A DNA stretch of 64,000 nt from Chlorops oryzae. Lineage: Eukaryota > Arthropoda > Insecta > Diptera > Chloropidae. The translations under genes and the position numbers were made by a program. Position 1 is the first letter of the stretch. Each line of letters starts with the position of its first letter. The DNA is taken from NCBI GenBank assembly GCA_020466095.1, contig CM035806.1, positions 58,198,884 to 58,262,883 on the forward strand, read 5' to 3'. A model generated the notes under the pieces. That model made no database searches. It was not told the origin of the DNA and worked only from the letters and a program-made list of their open reading frames with translations. Shown here piece after piece: positions 1-9,979 of the stretch.

Positions 1-3000
1 CCCCTTTTCGTTTTTTTCAAAAAGCAATAGAGCAATCTCAAGAAACGTAATTATATCTAATAATAAGAGAACTACAAATGATAGTGCACTAAAAATTTAT
101 TATCAGAACCTAGCAGGCATGCGAACAAAAGCATCGCAAATTTTTAGGGCAACAGCTCACTTGATTACGATATATTTGTTTTTACTGAGACCTGGTTAAA
201 TTCTGATTTTTATGATGGTGAATTCTTTAATTTATTGCTTTTTCAAGTATTTCGGAAAGATCGAGATGTCGCCTCAACAGGCTTAAATAGAGGTGGTGGG
301 GTTTTAGTTGCTATAAAGCGCAGTCTACCTTCCATCATTATCCCATTGTTTAATACAGACCAAAGTTTGGATCAATTGACAGTAATGGTAAACGGAAATG
401 GAAATAAACTCTTTATTTGTGCTTCCAATATACCTCCAAATAGTCCTAGCGTTTTATATGATGCCCATCTAGGGAACGTTATTAATATTGCTAACAATTA
501 TGTCGGTGATAATCATCTTTGTGTGTTAGGAGACTTTAATCTTTGTAAACTGAACTGGATCCTGGATCCGGACGGCTGTGGTCTTATTCCGATAAATGCT
601 TCTAGTGACATTGATACACTTGTTATTGATAACCTTTCTAATATCGATTTAATGCAGATAAGTAATTGTTTTAACCAGCTAAATAGGTTATTGGACCTAG
701 TATATTTGAGTAAAAATGTAAACTATGATTTACATGAAGATCAAAATCCTCTGTCATCGATAGATGCTCATCACCCTGTTATATCTATTATAATTAAATT
801 CTATACGTTTGAGCCTATTGTTACGAATATAAATCTTTCTCCTAGCTACAATTATAGTAAATGTAACTTTACTCTCTTAAATAATGCTATTAATAGTGTA
901 AATTGGTGTACGGAGTTAAATTCTTATAGTGTTGAACAGTCATACAGACGTTTTAAACTCTTAATGGGTGGTATTATACATCGATTCATCCCGCTGCAGT
1001 ACAAAAGAAATCGTTCGACTCCATGGGCCACTTCTTATCTATCTAAAATAAAAAATTTGAGGAATAAATTTTATAAGAAATATCTTCTAACAAATCTGGA
1101 TCATTATTACATGAAATACAGACAATTCATGCGTGAATTCAATTTTCTTGATAAATATCTTTTCAAGTCCTATATTGCGAAATTTGAGTCTAAAATAAAA
1201 ACGAATCCAAAGGACTTTTGGCAATTTATCAATTCTAAAAGGAGATGCTCTTGTATTCCTGCATCTATGTTTTTCGGTACTGAGTCATCAAACTCTACAG
1301 CTGGAATTGCAAATCTATTTGCAACATTTTTTAAGTCGAACTTTGATCATACTTCTGATATTGAGTATGAGTCTGGCGATGGTTATACTTTTTCGCCTGT
1401 TAGCTTAAACACTTTAGTAATCTCTGAAGAAGACATATCCAAAGCTGTCAATAACCTAAAATACTCCTTCAAGTGTGATGTGGAAGGATTCTCGAGTTAT
1501 TTGTTTAAAATATGTGCATGCTCGATATTGCAACCTCTTTCTTTAGTTTATAATAAGTCTATTATGGCCGGCTCTTTCATTGCTGATTGGAAGATTGAAA
1601 ATATAACACCAATCTATTAATCGGGTAATAAGGCTTATATATCTAATTACAGACCGATCTCGAAACTGTCTACGGTTAGTAAGTTGTTCAAATCGATCGT
1701 AAAAGAAAAATAATTTTTTGCGGTAAAATGTACGATCTTGAGTTTCCAGCATGGGTTTTTTCCAGGACGTTCAAACATTACTAATCTTGCGGTTCTTTCA
1801 GAATATTGTATTTCTGCCTTTGGTGAGAAGTCTCAGGTAGATGTGATCTATACAGACTTCTCGAAAGCCTTTGATAAGGTCTCTCACTCATTTCTTTTGC
1901 AAAATTAAAAGCAGTTGGCATACATGGGAACCTACTAAGTTGGTTTATGTCATATCTACATGATAGAAAATGCATGGTCTTGGTTGAAAATATTTTTTCT
2001 GAACTCTTCATCGCTGCATCAGGTGTTCCTCAAGGGAGCATTCTTGGTCCTATTCTATTTCTGATTTTTATTAATGACATTCCTAAGGTAATAAAATACT
2101 CTAATTGTCTACTTTTTGCGGATGACCTAAAAATCTACCGGAAGATTTGTGTTCTACAGGACTCTTATGAATTGCAATCTGATATATATAATGTATATCA
2201 ATGGGGCCAACAAAATAGGCTTGCTCTAAATTTAAAAAATGTGCGTTTGTTTCTTTCAGTAAATTAGAGAACCCAATATGCTCACAATATTTTATCAATG
2301 GCTCCGAGGTGATAAAATCGCAGTACATTAAAGACTTAGGCGTGATATTTGATGATAAGTTTACTTTCAAGGAACATATCAATTTTATCATTCCTAAAGC
2401 TTACTCAATGCTAGCCTTTATGCGAAGGAACTCGCGGAGTTTTAAAGACCCTTACACGTATAAAGCATTGTATTGTGCTCTTGTACGCTCTAAGTTAGAA
2501 TATGCCTCTATCATCTGGAATCCTTTTTATTCTAATTCTATTTCGAGAATTGAGAGGGTACAAAAGTCCTTTATTCGTTTTGCACTTCGATTGTTAATGT
2601 TTGATGATCCGTTGCCACCATACGAGGCACGCTGTAAATTAAATGATTTGAAATCTCTTCAAAATAGAAGGACGATACTAGCCTTATTTTTCTTAGTTGA
2701 TCTAATAGCTGGAAGAATCGATTCTTCTGATCTTGTTCAGTTGATTCAATTTAAAGTGCCAGTTAGACCCCTTCGCTAGAATGAATTCTTTTTTCTGGAA
2801 TTGCGGCGTACTAATTATGCTCTGAACTCACCAATTTATAGAGCACAAAGAGAATTTAACTCTCTGTCCGATGTAAGCATTGATTTTGATCTCCCGAAAC
2901 ACAGGCTTAAGATTATGCTAAATAGTCACTTTTAAGAATAAAATCTCAAAGAGCTAGTATCTTATAATAACTACTATATATATTGGTATTATGTACTTTT

Positions 3001-3091
3001 TTTCCCCCTCATTTTTTGTATATTTAATGTAGCTTAAGCAGTCTGTAAGACTAAAGTCATAGATTGAAATAAATAAATAAATAAATACCAC
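1..3091 (+). mobile_element. Non-LTR retrotransposon A (jockey/CR1-like), 5' end outside window or truncated
   Basis: A LINE runs on the plus strand from the window edge to an AATAAATAAATA-type tail at about 3068-3087. Endonuclease, reverse transcriptase and a C-terminal region follow in order, then an untranslated 3' part ending with the motif TCTGTAAG...CATAGATTGAAATAAATA. The same 3' end recurs at 48.7-48.8 kb, so the family has several copies here. The tail abuts, within a few bases, the middle of a BEL/Pao pol gene, which suggests insertion into that element. Jockey-superfamily assignment is an inference from RT motifs; CR1 is possible. Confidence 0.8.
96..2935 (+). pseudogene. LINE A ORF2: endonuclease-reverse transcriptase, broken
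   Basis: The product would nick target DNA and copy its own RNA. The endonuclease part is open at 235-1620 and includes the LGDFNL motif (near 526-543) and a later DAHHPV segment. RT motifs appear downstream in shifted frames: a TDFSKAFD-like block near 1852-1875, GVPQGSILGP near 2021-2050 and the catalytic FADD near 2113-2124. The C-terminal part lies at 2309-2779 and continues to about 2935. The frame breaks near 220, at 1618-1620 (stop), near 1900 and near 2265, so no full-length protein can be made. The family's ORF1 is not visible. Confidence 0.8.
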
Positions 3092-3096
3092 GATGC

Positions 3097-5203
3097 TACA
3101 TGCCGGCGTTCGAGAGAGCTACGATAGACCTGCATATATTTATGAACGCGAGTGAGCAAGCGATGGCTGCGGTGGCGGATAATGGCGCATGGCGAGGTAT
3201 ATGTCACCTTCGTGGCGGCGAAGAGCAGTTGTGCACCCATACGGTTCCACACCATCCCGAAGCTGGAATTTCAAGCTGCCACTATGGGTGTGCATTTGAA
3301 ACATACCATAGCAGCGCATCATGATGTTAAAATCCGAAATCGAGTTTTTTGGAGCGACTCAAGCACGGTTCTGAGGTGGATACGATCGGATCATAAGAGA
3401 TATAAGCAGTATGTGGCAAACCGGGTCGCCGAAATACTTGAATCCAGCAATGTCGAGCAATGGAGGTGGTGCCCAGGCAATCTGAACCCTGCCGATGAAA
3501 CTACTCGAGCAATGTTCCCGTCCAAATACAAAGCTAACGGGTTGTGGATGCAGGGACTGGAATTCCTAATGAAGGAGGAGAAATTCTGGCCTAAAGAAAG
3601 GTCTGCACAAAAAGAAGAAGAAGATCTAAACGACGAAGAGCTGCGTAAAAAATTTGCTTTCCTAACTTCGCTTCAGAAATGTTCTGAAGTAACCCTTATT
3701 GATCGTTTCAGTAGTTATTTAAGATTCAAAAGAGCCACTGGATGGATGAGGCGTTACATTTCCAATCTGAAACGCAGAGCAGAAAAGCGGGAAATAATGG
3801 TTGGCCGATTGACCGCTGAAGAAGAAAACAATGCAGATATCTATTTGTGTCGATGGGTACAAATGCAGGCTTACGAGGACGACGTATGCGAGCTACGACA
3901 AAAAGGCGTAGTTTCTGTCAGTAGCTCCCTGAAGACGTTAAATCCATTCCTGGGAAATGATAGTCTCATACGCTGCAATGGCCGCTTGCAGAGAGCCGAT
4001 TGTCTTTCGTCATCAGCAAGACGTCCAATTATACTACCCACCAATCACGCGTTTACCCAGCTCTTGATTAAACACTATCACACCAAGCTTCAGCATATCA
4101 ACAAGGAGACAATTATGAGCGAGATACGGTCAAAAAGGCCCAGTCAAATTGTCTGCCTTGTCGGATCCGGAACGCTAAGCCGATCCAGCCACAAATGAGC
4201 GAGCTATCAATTGACCGCGTCCAGGCTTTCGTGCGACCCTTTACGTACACAGGCGTTGATATGTTTGGACCGCTAACAGTGAAGATAAGGCGAGCTCGAG
4301 AAAAACGATGGATCTGTCTATTCACATGTTTGGCAGTGCGAGCGGTACATTTAAAAGTGGCCACGGATCTCTCAAGCGACTCATTCTTGCTATGCCTGCG
4401 AAATTTTATCAATAGAAGGGGCATACCAAAACAACTGAGAAGCGACAACGGAACCATTTTTGTGGGCGTGACAGCTGAGCTAAAGGGAATCTCAGATTTA
4501 ATAGACCACGACCGCGTTACCAAAAAACTGGCCCCCTGGGTATACGATGGATCTTTAATACTCCGGCCAATCCAGCGCAAGGTGGCATATAGGAGAGAAT
4601 GGTGCAATCGATATAAAAAAAATACTATACCAGATGCTTAAGGAGGAAGCGCCCAAATTGGACACGTTAACGAGTTTCTTAATAGAAGCCGAAGGCAAAG
4701 TTAACTCCCGGCCTCTGACACACCTTCCAGTAACACCCGATGATCCCGAGCCTTTGACGCCGAACCATTTCCTGTTGGGCGGTACGAATTCAACGCAAGC
4801 GCCCGCCTCTTCAGATCCTCACTTCATGTGTCTCCGGAAACAATGGAAAAATCTACGTAATCTTAGAAGTGGCTTCTGAAAAAGGTGGATAAGGGAGAAT
4901 CTCCCGGAGCTGACTCGACAAACGAAGTGGTGCCTACCAGCCAGGGCACTAAGTAAAGGCAGCCTCGTATTTATTTGTGACGCAAAGTTCCCTAGATCCA
5001 AGTGGAAGCGTGGAAGAGTGCTCGAGCTGTATTATGGAAAAGACGATGTTGCCCGATCAGCAGCAGTGGGCACTATAATCGGAGTATTGAACCGGCCGAT
5101 CTCCAAGTTTGCAGTATTAGATGTGAGTATGCCGCCTATCGATGAGAATGGTGTTTCTCCCTCCGGATCGACTCACGGGGGCGGGGATGTCGGCGAAACA
5201 TAA
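3097..5203 (+). pseudogene. BEL/Pao pol (RNase H, integrase, DUF5641), broken
   Basis: In order: an RNase H-like region with AAKSSCAPIRFHTIPKLE (near 3200-3270) and SDSSTVLRWI (near 3350), typical of BEL/Pao; a zinc-binding region; then an integrase core with GVDMFGP near 4255 (first catalytic Asp) and RSDNGTIF near 4440 (second Asp). The third acidic residue is probably the Glu just after an in-frame TAG in the GGI-ERMV stretch near 4583-4595. A DUF5641-like tail holds LTPNHFLLGG near 4755-4785 and a YYGKDDVARSA block near 5030. Frameshifts near 3180, 4130-4190, 4550 and 4880 inactivate it. Confidence 0.8.
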
Positions 5204-5525
5204 GAGCCATTAGGATCCGGAGCAGTATCGATATAAGAGATTTCCGATAATCGATTATTATTCACATCACTATATAGGCTGATTGTAGTTTATAATTTGC
5301 AGTTTATATTAAAATTGCTTTTGTAAAAATTAGGTGCGAAATGCCAGGAGATTTGGCGCGAAATATCGCCTATATAAGCGACGACCGTCGTAGAGAAAGC
5401 CACTTTGCGCAAAGCCTCCAGCGATTTACCAAGTAAGTTTAAATTGTCATAAATGTAAAAAATATTTAAGTCATTTGTTTTAGAGAATAAACGCAGCAAC
5501 ACAGCAACTGTATTCTAATATTGCG
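5188..5525 (+). repeat. Probable 3' LTR of BEL/Pao fragment 1
   Basis: A purine-rich run (GGGGGCGGGGA) ends just before a TG at 5188, as expected for a polypurine tract and LTR start. Inside are TATATAAGCGACG near 5373 (TATA-like) and AGAATAAACG near 5484 (polyadenylation-like). With no second LTR in the window the right boundary is uncertain. Confidence 0.45.
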
Positions 5526-5531
5526 TGTTTG

Positions 5532-6434
5532 TTTAAGTCTTTCGCACTACGGTGCAAAGGCACCGTGACAGCCGCCACATGCAGAATGTGCGTGCTAAGA
5601 CTAAGGGGAAGATTTAATAAAATTAGTATAATCTGTGCATATGCCCCAACAGAAGTGGCCGAGGAGGGTGTGAAGGACGACTTTAACGCAGACCTGGAAG
5701 AGGAGGCTAACAAAATTCCTTCTTATGACACCAGAATCATACTTGGAGATTTCAATGCCAAAATTGGGAAAAAGACGTATATCGAAAAGTAGCAGGCTTG
5801 CATTCCTTACACCAGGCGACGTCGGGTAGCGGTCAGAGGCTTTGCCAAAGCGCCGCAGCGACAACAAAGCGCAAATACAGCCAGAGAATATAAGCAGAGA
5901 GTTTCACAGTACCTGGAGGACCACAACGAGCAAGAAGAAATTGATTAGCAATGGGCAAAACTTTCTCTTGTAATAACAACGGCAGCGCAGGATATTGTTG
6001 GAACAAAGATCCCACAGAGGCGCGAAATATGGTTCGATGCGGAATGCGAAACAGCAGTGGAAGCTAAGAACGAGGCACGCAGGCTATTGCAGAGTGCGGA
6101 CAATGCGGTAAACCGTGAGCAGTATAAGGCTAAGAGACTGTAAGCGAATAAAATTTGTAGAAGGAAGAAGAAGGAGGCGCTGAACAAAGAAATCGTTAGC
6201 CACAGAATTCGCCAGACAAAATACGAGAAGTTTCTTTAGCAATATTAAACGGCAAACTGCAGGTTTTCAACCGCGCATAAATAACTGCAAGGACCGGGAG
6301 GGAGAAATAATTGTACAGCAGGAGGAAATCATTGATAGGTGGAAATCCTATTTTTAAGAGTTGTACAACGTAAGCACGGAAAACAACCAAAATGCCGAAA
6401 CTATCCTATCCGAGCCATATGAGGGCGAGGAACT
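5532..6434 (+). pseudogene. RTE-like ORF2, part 1 (endonuclease and linker)
   Basis: The endonuclease block shows CAYAPTEVAEEGVKDDF and LGDFNAKIGKK (5529-5790), the pattern seen in RTE-type endonucleases that are often misannotated as craniofacial development protein 2-like. After a stop near 5790, a linker rich in basic and acidic residues follows. It includes an IWFDAECETAVEAKNEARR stretch near 6027-6085, which in this group precedes the RT. Stops near 5945, 6140 and 6238 show decay. The block ends at the BEL target duplication at 6430-6434. Confidence 0.75.
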
Positions 6435-7024
6435 TGTTTAAGTTACCACCTTAGATGGTATTAGGCCCGTAGTGCATGTACTACGACCTATCGTTGTTTT
6501 ATGAGATTAAATTGTTCACAATTAAGTGAAGGATATCAATAGCACTTGAGCTATGGTCTCTCGTTGGGATTGATTACTAGCACTTGAACTAGAATCAAAT
6601 TCGAAAATAATAAATCTTTACTTTTCAGTTGTCAATATTATTCTGTCTTTATTGATTAAAAATTCTTTCTTATATACTATCATATTGCTAACGTTACATT
6701 TTTTGGAAGCAAGGGAAAGAAGCAAACAAATTCAAACTTTTCCAAACCTTGAAATAAAATCAGCTTTCTTTGCCACTTGAAGTTCATTACTCCTAATTGA
6801 CAACTCAGCAAATTTGCCGTCAAGTCGTTGACGACGTTAAAGTCTTACCTAACTTTGTTTTCTTTTTATTTTATTTCGTTTGCCCTTCTTTTCTGCATAT
6901 TTGTTTTTATGTAAGTCATAAGAACTCGTGCAATTCTAACGCGCTCTTGGCTAATGCATGCATGCTCATATGAGGGAATCATTGGAGCGAACATAAATTT
7001 TTGGCTTTCTGTTAATTCTTAACA
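6435..7024 (-). repeat. 3' LTR of BEL/Pao element 2
   Basis: It starts TGTTTAAGTTACC and ends TTAATTCTTAACA on the plus strand, so it has TG...CA ends. It is flanked on the left by GAACT (6430-6434). The element is inverted, so this left copy is its downstream LTR. A purine-rich AAGGCGGGCAGTA on the minus strand immediately precedes it and could be the polypurine tract. Confidence 0.92.
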
Positions 7025-7312
7025 TACTGCCCGCCTTGAGTTGGAGAACTCAAAAATTTGTTTAGAGTACATTAAGTACATTAAGGAATTTTTACAATTG
7101 AGAAATTCTTTTAAATGGACTGAGGAGTTATTACACTGGAATTTTGAAGTTGTCATGTGAGAATTTGGTCTTACATACAATGATTTATAATTATTTCTTC
7201 AACTTTATTTACAGAAAATCGTCTTTAAACTAGCATGAGGTAACATTAAATGAATTTCGTCTTGGCATAGCTATTGGTGGTTGTGTCTCCAACTCAACTG
7301 AGATTTTTCGTT
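7025..7312. other. Short non-coding stretch between env stop and 3' LTR
   Basis: About 290 bases of AT-rich sequence lie between the env stop codon and the downstream LTR. No ORF is seen. It should hold the polypurine tract next to 7025 and part of the 3' untranslated region. Confidence 0.5.
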
Positions 7313-9010
7313 TTATACAACTTCGTAGCCAGATAGCTCGTATAAGAATCCAATCAATATTGTTGCTGTTAGGTAAATAATAATAAGGCCGTGATGATGA
7401 TACGTGACATATGTCGTTGGAAATGTAGATTCCTTGATAGATTTCAGTTGCTGTTGCATCGGATCAAGTTCCCTTAACTTCGGTTCAAACGTCTGATCTA
7501 TACTGTCTTCGTTGTAGTTATCGAGAATTCGTTGATTTGTGATCGATATTCCAGTGCTATGATATGATGAGTGAATGGTTGATTTCATCTCGTAGTGACC
7601 TTGAATTGTAATGTCGCTGTTTTTGATTATACAATTTGGTTGCAATTGTATCATGCCACTTCCAATCAGCACCAACTGAAAGGTTTCCTCACCGCAGACT
7701 GCGTTCAGCTTAATTGTACGATTAGTAGCATAGATCCATTGGTTTTGATGTTTAAATTGATACCAAGCTGTGGGCTCCGCCAAAGTTTGAAGATTACATC
7801 GTGGTGTGGTCTCATTTGTGAATAAATCAATTTCGCAGCTACCGGACCTCGAATTTTTATGATATGAAGCCTGGACATTATTGCATAAATAGGATTCTCT
7901 TTTAAGTTGCAAGCAGGACTGCAGTTGAGTATCGGATAGGGAGAAGAAATCATCCCTATGCGGACTTATTGCAAGCAGGCTGATTGTTGTTTTGACTGCT
8001 ATTAATCTGTTGCGTTTGATGGCTATTACAGGAACTATGTTAAATAATTGAAATTCTCTTACATCGGATAGTGGAAGCTGTATTTCGAAGATGACGTGAT
8101 TTTCTGCTACTACACCTTTAACCGTGCTGAGGTTATAGATATTTAGAAGATTATGATTTTCGATTGGCAGTTGTAAATTCTGAGGCAAATACGATTTTAT
8201 TTTCGTGATTTCATTTGTGAGTTGCTTTGGAGTGAGTAAGAATGGGTTTATTTTGCCATGATGACTGTCAATCAGGACGTTCATGATTGAAGCTTGCGTA
8301 CGCTGTAGCGATGACACCATGATAAACATTTGGATGGTGAGTGTTAAGATTTGGTTTGATAATTCGAGTTCGCTGGGAGTTGGGCCACCAATTGCATTAG
8401 CAGATAGAAAACTGTTGATTCGACGATCAATTTCTTTAAACTTATTTGAAGTGCTTATCTGCGATTCCTTAATTATATTGATTGTTGAGTCGATTAGCGA
8501 TGTTTGATTTTTAAGTAGCCGCTCAAGGTGATTGTCGTCTGCTTTCAACTGCTTGATAGTCTCGGACATTTTTTCTTCGTAGTTTGAGTCGAGAACGCCA
8601 AATAGGGAATTTACGAGATTGCCTACGATATCCACAGCTCCTCTTTTGTTTCTTTTGACAGCCAGTAAATTAAATTTAGCATTTAAATTCTCAAGTGTTT
8701 CACCAAAATAAGAAGCCAAAGAATCGCACGTTGTGTCGTTAGTTGTGTGGTGACACAATAATTTTAGGTTTCTTACACCAATTCCTAGAAGGTTCAACTC
8801 TATATGATACGGTTCCAAATCGTAGTAAACTACTATATTCCAATTAGTTGTTGAAAGTTTAATTAGACCAATTTGCTCGAAGTATACTCCCGGGTTCATG
8901 TTGAATTGTGTGATATTAATTGGCGAGCATAAGACTATCGGTAACAAAAACAAGCATAAAACCGTGAAGAATAAGTTATTTTGGAAGCGACTGGCTTTGA
9001 TTCTTGGCAT
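7313..9010 (-). CDS. env: Env-like protein of BEL/Pao element 2 (baculovirus F-type fusion glycoprotein family)
   Basis: This reading frame is intact and continues, without a stop, from the integrase/DUF5641 frame upstream; 9010 is the first plausible internal methionine (residue 376 of the longer ORF). Visible features: a hydrophobic, signal-like segment (about 8971-8927), a furin-type RNKR site (8653-8642) followed by a glycine- and hydrophobic-rich fusion-peptide-like stretch, a long heptad-rich region, several N-x-S/T sites, paired cysteines, and a C-terminal hydrophobic anchor near the end. That order matches F-type (Baculo_F) Env proteins, which mediate membrane fusion. Translation by splicing or as a polyprotein cannot be told. 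Whether the protein works is unknown. Confidence 0.82.
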   Translation of the reverse strand: MPRIKASRFQNNLFFTVLCLFLLPIVLCSPINITQFNMNPGVYFEQIGLIKLSTTNWNIVVYYDLEPYHIELNLLGIGVRNLKLLCHHTTNDTTCDSLASYFGETLENLNAKFNLLAVKRNKRGAVDIVGNLVNSLFGVLDSNYEEKMSETIKQLKADDNHLERLLKNQTSLIDSTINIIKESQISTSNKFKEIDRRINSFLSANAIGGPTPSELELSNQILTLTIQMFIMVSSLQRTQASIMNVLIDSHHGKINPFLLTPKQLTNEITKIKSYLPQNLQLPIENHNLLNIYNLSTVKGVVAENHVIFEIQLPLSDVREFQLFNIVPVIAIKRNRLIAVKTTISLLAISPHRDDFFSLSDTQLQSCLQLKRESYLCNNVQASYHKNSRSGSCEIDLFTNETTPRCNLQTLAEPTAWYQFKHQNQWIYATNRTIKLNAVCGEETFQLVLIGSGMIQLQPNCIIKNSDITIQGHYEMKSTIHSSYHSTGISITNQRILDNYNEDSIDQTFEPKLRELDPMQQQLKSIKESTFPTTYVTYHHHGLIIIYLTATILIGFLYELSGYEVV

Positions 9011-9979
9011 TTCGTCTGTTACCGGCGCTTTCCGTAAGCGACTGAGTGGAATGCTGACCATCAATGAATTTTGAGTCTTCGGCGATAGGATTTCTATACC
9101 ATTCATGACTACATCATTACGTTCATTGTCACTTTGCTGCTCGCCTTCCTTGGAGCTGCTTGTATCACCTTGCGGAAAAAGAGGGGCTAGCTTGTGTGCT
9201 GCTCGTTTGAAAACGCCCTTTTGTGTCCTTACGTCGCAGACTCGGACGATTCCATCATCACCTTTATAAACCTTTATGATGCGCCCAAGGGGCCACTGCA
9301 GAACTGGTATGTTGTCCTCTTTCATTATGACCATTGTATTAGGAGAGATGTCCTTTACTGGTCCCTTCCACTTGTGCCGTTGTTGGAGCTCGTTGAGATA
9401 CTCGGTTGACCATCGTCTCCAAAATTGGTGTTTTAATTCCGAGACTTGCCTCCATCGATCAAGAATTTTTGCTTTTGATTCTGTCGAGTTCACATCAACA
9501 CTAGTTGTCAAATGATCCCCAATTAATGCATGCCCTGGAGTTATAGCGTTGAGGTCGTTTGGGTCGGATGACATTGTAATTAAAGGACGTGAGTTTAGCA
9601 TTGCTTCAATCTCCACAATAACAGTTTCGAGCTCTTCATACGTGAGGCTTGCTGGTGACACATTCTTCAACAACAAATGCTTTGCTGATTTCACAGCAGC
9701 TTCCCACAAGCCCCCGAAATGTGGCGACCTTGGTGGAATAAAATTGAACTCGATACCCTTTATGCTACAAACTTCATGAATTGACTCCTTGGCCCTTTTG
9801 GTATAGAAGACGTCGTTCAATTCTTCGAGCTGATTTCTCGCGCCAACGAAATTTGTTGCGTTATCGCAGAAAAGTGCCTTACAGTGACCTCTGCGACCAA
9901 TAAATCGTTTCAGAGCTCCAATGAATGCATCCGTTGTCAGGTCCGTTACTAATTCTAGATTGCGAGGTATGCCTTTTTG
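9011..9979 (-). CDS. pol: Integrase C-terminal half and DUF5641 region of BEL/Pao element 2
   Basis: Coding begins near 9979, after a small deletion and frameshift relative to the upstream pol frame. The second integrase aspartate is in LFCDNATNF (near 9868) and the glutamate in FGGLWEAAVK (near 9712), which gives the expected D-35-E spacing. A DUF5641-like domain follows, with ITPGHALIGDHL near 9544 and a basic WPLGRIIKVYKGDDG segment near 9290-9250, typical of the BEL/Pao pol end. The frame then runs straight into env. About ten residues between the first-Asp block and LELVTDL appear deleted, so integrase is probably non-functional in this copy. Confidence 0.82.

Larger units (their letters stand above)
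3092..5525 (+). mobile_element. BEL/Pao LTR retrotransposon fragment 1 (3' pol plus 3' LTR)
   Basis: Only the 3' half remains: the end of peptidase A17-like/RNase H, the integrase, a DUF5641 tail and one LTR. The left side is cut off by LINE A's tail and the right side meets an RTE-like LINE. It is a different BEL lineage from the complete copy at 6435-15612, because the integrase region differs strongly and the orientation is opposite. Confidence 0.8.

Noticed and set aside
8283..9779. Several plus-strand ORFs of 70-80 codons
   Set aside because: They are antisense shadows of the BEL integrase/env frame, which has recognisable domains on the other strand.
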